Below, in pieces: positions 34,746 to 43,312 of a stretch of 64,000 nt of DNA (the stretch's first letter is position 1; each line of letters begins with the position of its first letter). Both the position numbers and the translations under genes were made by a program. The stretch comes from Miscanthus floridulus (lineage: Eukaryota > Streptophyta > Magnoliopsida > Poales > Poaceae), in contig NC_089584.1 of assembly GCF_019320115.1 (NCBI RefSeq), positions 105,081,111 through 105,145,110 on the forward strand. Direction: 5' to 3'. Under the pieces are notes generated by a model. The model worked only from the letters and a program-made list of their open reading frames with translations, did no database searches and was not told where the DNA came from.

Positions 34746-36024
34746 CTTTTCCCCAATGATAGTGTAACAGAACCGACCAATTATACGAATTTAAGTAAGA
34801 AAAGCATCCGCCAGAGCAGACGATTTAGCAAACTTAAGCCCGTATAACCCGGTAGTCTATGAAATCACGAAGGATTTCAAACCAACTCATGTCCTAGCCA
34901 TGATCGTAATAAGTTTAGCGGTCACCAATCACATATTACATAAAAGTTTGCATAACAGATACATCAGAGTTTAAACATAGTTATTACAAAACAAGTTTGA
35001 ATAAAAGTAGCGGAAGTCATTTGTTTAAAACCACACACACTCACACGGAGTTCAAATATAGTGCCAGCTGATGATCATCTCCAACAAAAGCATTAGACGA
35101 GATGTAAGGAATGACCATGCCCATGGTCCTAAGCATCACCCATCGCAGGATACAGGCAGTTGATACAGTAGCCATAGTACATCTGCCCATCTGCAACAAG
35201 TGGGAATAAAACCCTGAGTACTCAGCCAGACTTACCCGACATAACCGAAAATAAATGACACCAAGGATTATGAAGGGCTTTATAGTAGGGTAGCTGACTC
35301 ATTTGCAAAAAGAAGCATTTTTAGCATTTCAAGAACCTTTCTAAAAGCATTATTGCCAAGTTAATTATTATTAACCTGTCAACTAGATTTGCACCTATAC
35401 TAGAGTAAACATGTGATTAAGCAGATAATGATAACCAATGATCATTACGCAACTTCCATACTGTCATATTCATTATAACTGTCCAAGTGTTCCATAACAT
35501 TTACTACGATGAAGTCACTCAAGTCAAGTGCTCACTATCCAGGAGCGATGGCGATTCGAATCGATTCCTAACCAGCTGGTGATTTATTCCTTACACAAAC
35601 CTCACTCACCCGCTAAAGTGAGATATTGATCACCGAGCCAACTTTCCAGGTATCTCGAGTTTGCCAGGAACCACATGTACCCGGGGGCCGACCGACTGCA
35701 CTTTGGTCTTATCATCTCGCCCCCGTGTCCTACCACACCTGCTCCGGCACAGTGCGCTGCGGGCAATCTACTCGGCCCGAAAAATCTCCCAGCTTCGCGG
35801 TCGGAAGGTACTTTATCCGGCCAGCTAAATGTAAGGCATGCGTTCAACATGACTCGAGGCCCAACAACGGTCGGTCCTTAATCGACACAGACGGAAACAC
35901 TACAGTCCAAAACTCTGCAAGTCTCCGTCCGGTCTCAAATTCATTTAACACTTAGTTATACCATGACTTTATAGTCATCCAAGCAGATCCAGGTAACCAC
36001 CTATAGCTCGCAGGTGACAGGAAA

Positions 36025-36414
36025 TCACCCGACTTCTATCGGTCTAAGCCAGCTAAGCATTGACTCGACTGCAGATACCAGGGTAACAAGGATATAGTAT
36101 AACAAAGGTAAACAAGGTATAATGCAGCAACGGTTGCAAACAACTCCTGAACGTAATGCATCAATTAAAGTAAAGCATTTAATTAAATAATTGCAAACCG
36201 GGAGAAAAATGCTCCGGGGCTTGCCTCTCTCGAAGGAGCTCGGACGGTGATCGGGGCACTCCGGAAGTTCCTCAACGTCCTCCTCGTCGGCTTCTGGCAC
36301 TTCCTGCTGCTGCACCTCGAGCTGCTCCTCGGGCTCCTCGGGTATGACGACTGGGTTCTCGGTTTGCGATCCTGTATGATACAATGCGCGTAAGGGATTA
36401 TGCAAACGGTGCAT
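36025..36414 (-). other. Short acidic ORF inside the Gypsy LTR
   Basis: A 129-codon minus-strand ORF whose middle is strongly acidic (PEEPEEQLEVQQQEVPEADE). A consensus splice acceptor (GTATCATACAG) lies just upstream of the acidic part. It is repeated at 57996-58385 in the other LTR. It may be a leader exon; coding status is unknown. Confidence 0.35.
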
Positions 36415-37749
36415 CGAAGGAGATGAATGCGATGGATATGTAGAAATTCAAGGTAGTCAACATCATCTAAGAACTATACTACAAGCACATGTCATCTACT
36501 GCATTCTCTTCTACTACTAATATGTTAAGTTAACCTATCTTATGAAATGCTTCAAAGATACACCAAAGCTTTACTAATTTCTTAATCACACTTAAAGCAA
36601 CACTTGCTTAAACCCTAATTAATAATAGGTTTGAATAGCAACCTATATTTCTGATGCTCCTAAAAATCTGAGAAAATTACAGTAGCATACTACTACCCTA
36701 AACAGACTACCATAAAATTTTCATGGCATTTGGATAAGTAAACTATCCTACACAAAAATGACAAGCTATAGCATAAAAATGAGTATGAAATTACTTTGTA
36801 CTATGAAAAGTGTCAAACAACAGAATTAATATTTTCCTAGGTTCTTCATATCCTATAATGATGAAAGTGCATCTAGCCCTTTAGTGGGTTTTGGTTGATT
36901 GAATGACAACGTGATTAAAGGACTAACCCGTTTGCTAAGTGTGGACAGGTAATAGGTTATCTCAAAGGCACTTAATGAAAGCCAAAATGATGTGTTGTTG
37001 TATAAACAATCTAGTTCAAGCACAAGACAACAATGCAAATGAAATTCATGTGAAGGCTTATTTATTGTGGGATTTCCATGTACTATGTGAAAGCAAGCTT
37101 GTGATTATTAGTTAATGAGACATGAGGGATTGCATATGGAATGGTCTCATATTTGAAGCTTGCTAAATTAAAATGAAAAAGATAACAATACATATGAATG
37201 GATGATTCAACACAAGATGTGACTTGATGGCTTGAGATGGTGAAGATAGCAAGGAAAGGCTTCGAGGTACTAAGCAAGGGTGAAGGGCAAGCGACGGCTT
37301 GGCGGCCGAAGAACCTAGCTAGGGTGAAGAAGAAAGTACTTGCATTTAGTTGAGGTACTAATCAAGCTTAGATGGTCATATTGATGTGAAGGATCAAATC
37401 TATAATGAAGTATTTGATGGAAGTGACTTGATACATTTGGGATTATTCAAACTTGATGAATGGAATCAAGTCACATGCTCAAGATGGCTATGCTCAAGTG
37501 AAAAGATCAACATCAACATGTTAGCACCCTTACTTGATGAAGATTGGAAGGGACGGCATCAATTCAAAAGAACAACTCAAGTGGTACAAATTCATATTTC
37601 CGTTTGTCTTGAGTTTAATAGGTATGCCGTACTATTAAGAGGGATGCATCATGTTGATAGATAATGTTTCATAAGTGCTCAAGCCAACCCATGTGAGTTT
37701 TGAGTATTTGAGAGACAAATGAGCTAACTGATTTCTTGCTGGTCTGGCA

Positions 37750-37791
37750 ATACCGGACGTGTCCGGTATTCATACCGGACGTGTCCGGTAT
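37750..37791. repeat. Palindrome pair 1 (LTR)
   Basis: Two exact copies of ATACCGGACGTGTCCGGTAT starting 22 bp apart. Confidence 0.95.
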
Positions 37792-37833
37792 TTGTCCAGC
37801 AGCTGTAAAATTGTCGTTCTCGGGTTGGTTCGT

Positions 37834-38212
37834 CGGGAGTTCCGAGATAGGTCGGGAGTTCCGACGGTCGGGAGTCCCGGCATGGGTCGGGAGTTCCGAC
37901 GTGTCGCACTTCGACCGACTTGGAGGGTTCACTGTCCTGGTCATACCGGACGTGTCCGGTATTCATACCGGACGTGTCCGGTATGGATGACCAGATGCCA
38001 ACGGCTAGTTTTCAAAAGCCGTGAGGGTCGGGAGTTCCGACGTGAGTCGGGAGTTCCGATGGTCGGGAGTTCCGACATGTGTCGGGAGTTCCGACACCTC
38101 ACTAACTTTAACTCAGTTACATGTTTTTCAAAATTACTGAGGGTCGGGGGTTCCGACTTGAGTCGGGAGTTCCGACAGTCGGAAGTCCCGGCATTCTTCG
38201 GGAGTTCCGACG
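37834..38212. repeat. Array of GTCGGGAGTTCCGAC units in Copia C LTR
   Basis: About a dozen copies of GTCGGGAGTTCCGAC or close variants (GTCCCGGC, GGGGTTCCGAC) in three clusters (37834-37903, 38027-38095, 38140-38210). Each unit has GTCGG...CCGAC arms around a GAGTT centre. Start-to-start steps are mostly 16 or 19 bp. Confidence 0.85.
37943..37984. repeat. Palindrome pair 2 (LTR)
   Basis: Two exact copies of ATACCGGACGTGTCCGGTAT, 22 bp apart. Confidence 0.95.
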
Positions 38213-38259
38213 CCTCACAACATCACTGTAACTTAGTTACCGTTGGCACAGTGTGAGTC

Positions 38260-38301
38260 ATACCGGACGTGTCCGGTATGCATACCGGACGTGTCCGGTA
38301 T
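38260..38301. promoter_or_regulatory. Palindrome pair 3, next to the LTR TATA box
   Basis: Two exact copies, 22 bp apart. After exactly 8 bp follows CTATAAAAC (38310-38318). The identical arrangement occurs at the internal promoter (42629-42686). Confidence 0.9.
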
Positions 38302-38953
38302 TGCAACGGCTATAAAACGGCTAGTTTTTCAAGGGGGCTATAAATACCCCCAAGCCTCCACCTTTGGAGGCTGCTGATTCTGCTGAGTAAGACACACGTT
38401 TTTGAGCCTTGCCAACCCTCTCTTAGTGAGTGTGTGATCCAAATTGCAAAATCAATTTGTGGGTTGATAAAGATTTGAAAAAGAGAGCAAGCCACCACTT
38501 GAGCACTTGTGCATATTGTCAATCTCGTGATTCGCATTTGTTACTCTTGGACTCTTCGGTCCTAGACGGCTAGGCGTCGCCGGAGAGCAACCGAGAGATT
38601 GTGGTTGCTTCGGAAAGTTTGTAACGGTCGATTCCGCCGCTTCGGAATCATTTAGTGGAAGGAGGAAAAGGAGTTGGAAAAGACTCCGGCTAGAGTGACC
38701 TTCGTGGTACCCTCTAGGGCTGACCTTCGCTGGGTCGCCCGCAGCCCCCTCAACGGAGAGTAGGACTCGAACGAGTCCGAACTTCGGTAAAACAAATATC
38801 GTGTCTTAATTCGCATTTCATTTGATATTTGTGTTGCTCTAGCTGTGCTGCAGGTTCTCTGTGTATATTGTCATCTCCATTAGGTGCCTGCAGTTTGGTT
38901 TGAAGATAGAAATCGAAAGGAGCAAGTTCGGGGCTGATCTGCAGAAATCGTGT

Positions 38954-38995
38954 ATACCGGACACGTCCGGTATTCATACCGGACACGTCCGGTAT
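38954..38995. repeat. Palindrome pair 4 (LTR leader), inverted centre
   Basis: Two copies of ATACCGGACACGTCCGGTAT, the reverse complement of the other pairs, 22 bp apart. Confidence 0.95.
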
Positions 38996-39237
38996 TTCCT
39001 GCCTGCACTGAAAACATTTATTCTCTGTTTTAACTTGGTGTTGCAGGGTTGTAGTTTCTAGATATATTCTTTATACCTTGTTTACTTTGTGACTAACTTG
39101 TGAGGGGAGGTAGTACTCTTAATTTGGAGTTTCCATTTTGGAAACTCCCCTTTCTAATTGTTTCCGCATTTAAAGGTGTTATTTTTCAGAAACGCCTATT
39201 CACCCCCCCTCTAGGCGGCATCCTAGGTCCTTTCAAT

Positions 39238-39249
39238 TGGTATCAGAGC
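39238..39249 (+). other. Copia C primer-binding site
   Basis: TGGTATCAGAGC lies two bases inside the 5' LTR, complementary to the 3' end of initiator methionine tRNA as usual for plant Copia elements. Confidence 0.9.
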
Positions 39250-39287
39250 GGGGTTCTCACCTAAAGCTTCACCGCCGTGAGAAAAGG

Positions 39288-41210
39288 ATGTCGACGCCTA
39301 TCGAGTTGGAGCCGGTGCTTCTCCAAAATGATGGTTCAAACTTTCTACCTTGGTCAATACATGTACTCAATGCTTTTAGAGATATTAGTCCTCTTGTTGA
39401 GCATATTGTGGATGCAAGCATACCTCTTTCTATAGTTGATTGGAGCAACTACAAAAATTTGTCAAAAGAGGAAGAGATATGCGTGCAACTCAATGCTCAA
39501 GCTATTAATATTATTTTGAGTACATTGAGTGTAGAGGTTCAAGATGAGGCAATCTTCAATGGACAAACACCTCCGGAGAGTGCTCATCTCATTTGGACTA
39601 GACTTTTTGATTTGTATGGAAAATCCAAATGTGATGATGCACTTGAGGTCGAGTCAATGGAAAGTATGTCCATTGTGTCTTCATGCTGCAAAGAAGCCTC
39701 ACAAGACCTCAAGAGCACCGAGCCGGAGCAAGAAGTGCAAGCAGTACATGACGTGCTGTCTGCCTGCACATACCGGACGTGTCCGGTATGCATACCGGAC
39801 GTGTCCGGTATGGCCGAGGCAGCAGAACAGCAAGCATCTGTTTGCAGCGATGTTCAGGCCCGATGGCGACCAAGTGATGAGTCAACCTCAGTATCTCATG
39901 ATACTCATCACTTGTGTCTCATGGCCAAGAAAAGCAAGAAGAAGAATAACAAGAAAGATCCAGAAAAGGAGAAAGCACAAGTAGATGATCAAGATAAGAG
40001 TGATGTTGAAGTTGAAGACAACTACAACCTTGATCATCTCAACCATAAAGACAAGTTCATCATCATGAAGATAGTTGAAAAGAATGATGAGCTTGAAGAA
40101 GAGATTGAGAAGCAAGAGCAATCGCTTCAAAATCAAGAAAAGTTTCTCATCTCCAAATTGCAAGAGCTAAAGGCAATAAATGAGAGGTATGAAAAATTGT
40201 CAATTGAGCATACTTTAGTTACTAACTCCTCTTCTAGTGTTTCACAACTAGAGAAGGAAAACTTTGAGCTCAAGGCAAGGCTAGATGAACTATCAAGCAA
40301 GTATAATGAGCTACAAGCAAATTATGTTCATCTAAAGTGCTCTCATGAGGAAGTAGTAGAATCAAGCATCATGCTTGAGGTGGCTCATGAGGTTGTGATT
40401 ACATCGGTAAAATTCTCTCAACCTCTCACACATCCGCTCACTAGTACACCATCTCAAATAAATATTTTTTGTACTAATGAGTGTGCTCCTCAAGCAAGCC
40501 AATCTTCGATTGAGCTAAATCTTATAGAAAATATAGAGCTCAAAGAAGAAGTGCAAAGATTAAAGAAAGATGTGATTCGGTTGAAGGGTAAGGAGAAAGC
40601 ACAACCTTCTCAAGATAACCGTGATAACATGGTGAAGAAGCTTGAGAAGGGTTCAAACCTTGCTTCCTCCAAAGCCCAACAAAAGAATCACATCTCAAGC
40701 AAGGCCAACACAACCAAGAGCAAGAAACATGGAAAAAGGATGTGCTATGGTTGTGGATTGTATGGACATGAGTGGGCTATGTGTCCACACAAGAGTTGGG
40801 CCGACAAAGTTGAAGCCGCCAATCAAAAGGCTTCTACCAAGAAATGCCAAATGTACAAAGAAGCAAGAAAGGAAGCCCAAGTTGCAACTAGAAGATGCTA
40901 TGGGTGCAATGAGATGGGCCACAAGGTTGATAGATGTCCATACAAGCAAAGCAAGCATAGAGCACACAAAGGCCGCATATGCTATGCTTGTAGAAGAAAG
41001 GGGCATCTAAGCTATGAATGCCCAAATGGTAAAACTCCTAAGCCAAACACATTTGTTTATAATGATACGCTTAGGAAGACCACAAATGGAGTTAGCACTA
41101 GTAAGGTGATGTGTTCACCACAAACTAATGCTAAAGCCATTTGGGTGCCTAAGCACTTATTGACTAACTCAAAAGGACCCAACAAGAGTTGGGTACCAAA
41201 GTGTGCTTAG
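39288..41210 (+). CDS. Copia C gag, three zinc knuckles
   Basis: Gag coats and packages the element RNA. The open frame from ATG 39288 encodes 640 aa; the frame is open further upstream through the primer site, but without ATG. The N-terminal region (about 1-130) has LPWSIHVLNAF and LIWTRLFDLYG-type gag sequence. At about 160-175 lies the peptide written by a palindrome pair (YRTCPV then IPDVSG). A Lys-rich segment about 208-235 and a long coiled coil about 245-360 follow. Three CX2CX4HX4C knuckles are at about 484-497, 536-549 and 565-578: CYGCGLYGHEWAMC, CYGCNEMGHKVDRC, CYACRRKGHLSYEC. The end WVPKHLLTNSKGPNKSWVPK is the usual junction to protease, but a stop follows and no pol is present. 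All motifs are intact, so the protein is probably still made. Confidence 0.9.
   Translation: MSTPIELEPVLLQNDGSNFLPWSIHVLNAFRDISPLVEHIVDASIPLSIVDWSNYKNLSKEEEICVQLNAQAINIILSTLSVEVQDEAIFNGQTPPESAHLIWTRLFDLYGKSKCDDALEVESMESMSIVSSCCKEASQDLKSTEPEQEVQAVHDVLSACTYRTCPVCIPDVSGMAEAAEQQASVCSDVQARWRPSDESTSVSHDTHHLCLMAKKSKKKNNKKDPEKEKAQVDDQDKSDVEVEDNYNLDHLNHKDKFIIMKIVEKNDELEEEIEKQEQSLQNQEKFLISKLQELKAINERYEKLSIEHTLVTNSSSSVSQLEKENFELKARLDELSSKYNELQANYVHLKCSHEEVVESSIMLEVAHEVVITSVKFSQPLTHPLTSTPSQINIFCTNECAPQASQSSIELNLIENIELKEEVQRLKKDVIRLKGKEKAQPSQDNRDNMVKKLEKGSNLASSKAQQKNHISSKANTTKSKKHGKRMCYGCGLYGHEWAMCPHKSWADKVEAANQKASTKKCQMYKEARKEAQVATRRCYGCNEMGHKVDRCPYKQSKHRAHKGRICYACRRKGHLSYECPNGKTPKPNTFVYNDTLRKTTNGVSTSKVMCSPQTNAKAIWVPKHLLTNSKGPNKSWVPKCA
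39770..39811. repeat. Palindrome pair 5, inside the gag reading frame
   Basis: Two exact copies, 22 bp apart, read through in frame as YRTCPV and IPDVSG. Confidence 0.95.
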
Positions 41211-41628
41211 GTTAATGTTGTAGGTACTTGGTGATGAGATGAAAGATTCGGGGTGGTTGAGCAAGCAAATTGACAATATTCACTCAATCTATCAACCAAT
41301 TCTCATCATAATCTCTTATATGGTTGACCTGAAGATAATTCAATGAACATATCATATATTTCATCCTCACCATTGGTAACAAGTACCTAAACCTTGTAGG
41401 ATAGCCACTTTGTTTGTTTCGTGTTCTATAGTTCACAAATAGGTACATTTGTGAAATAATGAAAGTGGCTAATTAATTTCACTTGAGATTTATCATATTT
41501 GCCATATGATGCTTTTATTAGCTCTCTAGAAGAGTAATTTATTTGTTGAGATGCAAGTATACAATAAATAAATATTACAGTTGAAACGAAGAATCACAAG
41601 CAGCAACTTAACTGGTTCTGTCTTTCAC

Positions 41629-41670
41629 ATATCGGACGTGTCCGGTATTACTATCGGACGTGTCCGGTAT
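41629..41670. repeat. Palindrome pair 6
   Basis: Two copies with one change in the left arm (ATCGGACGTGTCCGGTAT), 22 bp apart. Confidence 0.9.
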
Positions 41671-41706
41671 GGCCAGGGACAGAAAGTCAGTGTTTCTGTT
41701 CTGTGT

Positions 41707-41747
41707 ATTCCGGACGTGTCCGGTACACTACCGGACGTGTCCGGTAT
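41707..41747. repeat. Palindrome pair 7
   Basis: ATTCCGGACGTGTCCGGTAC then CTACCGGACGTGTCCGGTAT, 21 bp apart. The outer bases vary but the CCGGACGTGTCCGG core is kept. Confidence 0.9.
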
Positions 41748-42628
41748 TGCATGGACCAGAACACTAATTGTGTTGCAACTGAGTATTCGATCCATACATT
41801 TTTCATATATCCCTAACATACTCAGAAGCTTGTGTTTTATCAAATCTAAGTGGATTGTGAGCATCTCTTAAGCTCACTTTTAAATATGGCAATCTTATTT
41901 GGTTCATGGTCAAAATGAAAATTGGCTCTCAATTTCTTATCAGAATAAAAGTGCTCGTTGAAAGTCATTCAAAATACTTGAAGCACTTATTTAGGGGGAG
42001 CTAAATTTCTATTTTGCACCATTGTGGACTAACAAATTTATCTAGCACTCTTTGTAGTCCTTTGGATGAAAAATTGAATTTGTATCAAGCATGATTACTT
42101 GGCAATCAAGGTCAACATAAAGATTATCATGCCATGTGTCTTCTTAATGGTATTCTTGTGGGCTCAAGGCAAAGGTATGTTTTTACATACATGTATTGTA
42201 AGTGCATCTAAGGCCCTTTATATGTTAGAATGTGCATTTGTGTGACATAGGAGAGAAGTTTTTCAAAACCCCTAACTAGCATGAGTAGGAAGTGTGAATT
42301 TGAAAAACTATTTGAATCTTGGTCTTTGTGACCTAGCCTTGCCATGTGATGATTATAGCTCTCCTTGATTGTTTGATCAGCTAATCACACATGACATGGC
42401 TCTCTTAAGTCCACAATCTACTTTGTCCCACTTTATCTCTCTCAAGCAAGCAAATTATTGATTATGCCATATATTTGGAAAAGAGAAAATAAATTGATGG
42501 CATTCGATAAGAAAAGTGATGGTACTCGGTTTGGATCAAGATCATACATCTTTTTGGACTGAGCAACAACTGAGAAAGGGTTTGGAAGAGTGAGAACACA
42601 TTTTGGAATTATTTGGGCCAGCCCGCGT

Positions 42629-42686
42629 ATACCGGACGTGTCCGGTATTATACCGGACGTGTCCGGTATGAGCGGGACTATAAAAC
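42629..42686 (+). promoter_or_regulatory. Internal promoter of Copia C: palindrome pair 8 plus TATA box
   Basis: Two exact copies (42629-42648 and 42650-42669, 21 bp apart), 8 bp, then CTATAAAAC (42678-42686). This matches the LTR promoter layout at 38260-38318. Transcription would start near 42710. It probably drives the second ORF. Confidence 0.75.
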
Positions 42687-43312
42687 CAGAGCGTACCCCT
42701 TCGGCCCAAACAGACTTGCCTCCTCCAAACCAACCAGCCGACGCCCTTCTTCTCACCTAGGGCGACCAAGGAATTCACCAAGGAAAAGAGAGAGAGGGAG
42801 ATTGCATTGGAGAAGGCTTGGATCAAGGATTGATAGCCCGTGGATTTGGATTTCACATCGCTCTCCCTTCTCTTCTCTTAAGGTACCCTAATCACGGACC
42901 TCGTCCGATCTACATGGTTAACGCATGATTTTAAAATTCCTTCGGTAATTATGCTACATTGGTGATGGAGAAGCAATGCCCAAAATTTGGAATTGATCCG
43001 TGGTGGTTTGAATCGAGAAACCCCGGTTAGGGTTGCTGGTCGCCCATACCGGACGTGTCCGGTATGCTACCGGACGTGTCCGGTATGGCCCAGCAGAGCA
43101 GACTCCCTGCTGTTCTCTGATTCAATCCTACCTAGAATTGTTTGTTAGGCTTAGTATCTTTTGTATCTACGTTTTGCAAACTTTTTGACAGTTGTTTGTC
43201 AAGATGATTGTAAAATCATGGATAAAAGATTCTTTGTCTAATTGCAATTCGAGATTAATTTTGGTCATTTATCTGAAATTTCTTGCAAATCTTTGGATAC
43301 AGGACAGCAGTC
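42687..43312 (+). other. Leader exon and intron of the second ORF
   Basis: After the TATA box comes a purine-rich leader to 42882 (TCTCTTAAG), then donor GTACCC. The intron 42883-43302 (420 bp) is T-rich near its end and closes with GGATACAG. The ORF starts 10 bp later. Palindrome pair 9 lies inside the intron. Confidence 0.6.
43046..43086. repeat. Palindrome pair 9 (intron of second ORF)
   Basis: ATACCGGACGTGTCCGGTAT then CTACCGGACGTGTCCGGTAT, 21 bp apart. Confidence 0.95.

Larger units (their letters stand above)
32150..34762 (-). mobile_element. Copia element B, 3'-side segment (split by Gypsy)
   Basis: Minus-strand order from 34762: gag C-terminal/coiled coil, protease-like, integrase, then an abrupt end at about 32150, 100 bp from the EF2 promoter, before RT. 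It continues on the other side of the Gypsy at 60632 with the GATAG duplication. RT, RNase H and the 3' LTR are deleted. Confidence 0.85.
36862..39235 (+). repeat. Copia C 5' LTR
   Basis: It runs TGAAAGTGCATCTAGCCC to CTAGGTCCTTTCA. A promoter region with CTATAAAAC at 38310-38318 and CTATAAATA at 38338-38346 lies just downstream of a palindrome pair. It carries four pairs and an array of GTCGGGAGTTCCGAC units. Confidence 0.95.
41211..42628 (+). other. Copia C spacer where pol would be
   Basis: About 1.4 kb without a coding region. It has two palindrome pairs (41629-41670 and 41707-41747), an AGGGGGAG tract at 41993-42000, and an A/T-rich remainder. I found no RT, integrase or protease motif in any frame. 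Confidence 0.7.

Noticed and set aside
37386..37664. 92-codon ORF in the Copia C LTR
   Set aside because: It is identical in both LTRs only because the LTRs are identical. There is no recognisable domain, and it lies upstream of the promoter.
37740..38300. CRISPR-like appearance of regularly spaced palindromic repeats
   Set aside because: This is plant nuclear DNA. The units come in pairs with 1-3 bp between them and irregular distances between pairs; there are no unique spacers of constant length and no cas genes.
39238..39249. TGGTATCAGAGC sites as tRNA gene fragments
   Set aside because: They sit exactly beside LTR ends (also at 56706 and 62364) and are primer-binding sites. No tRNA cloverleaf is present.
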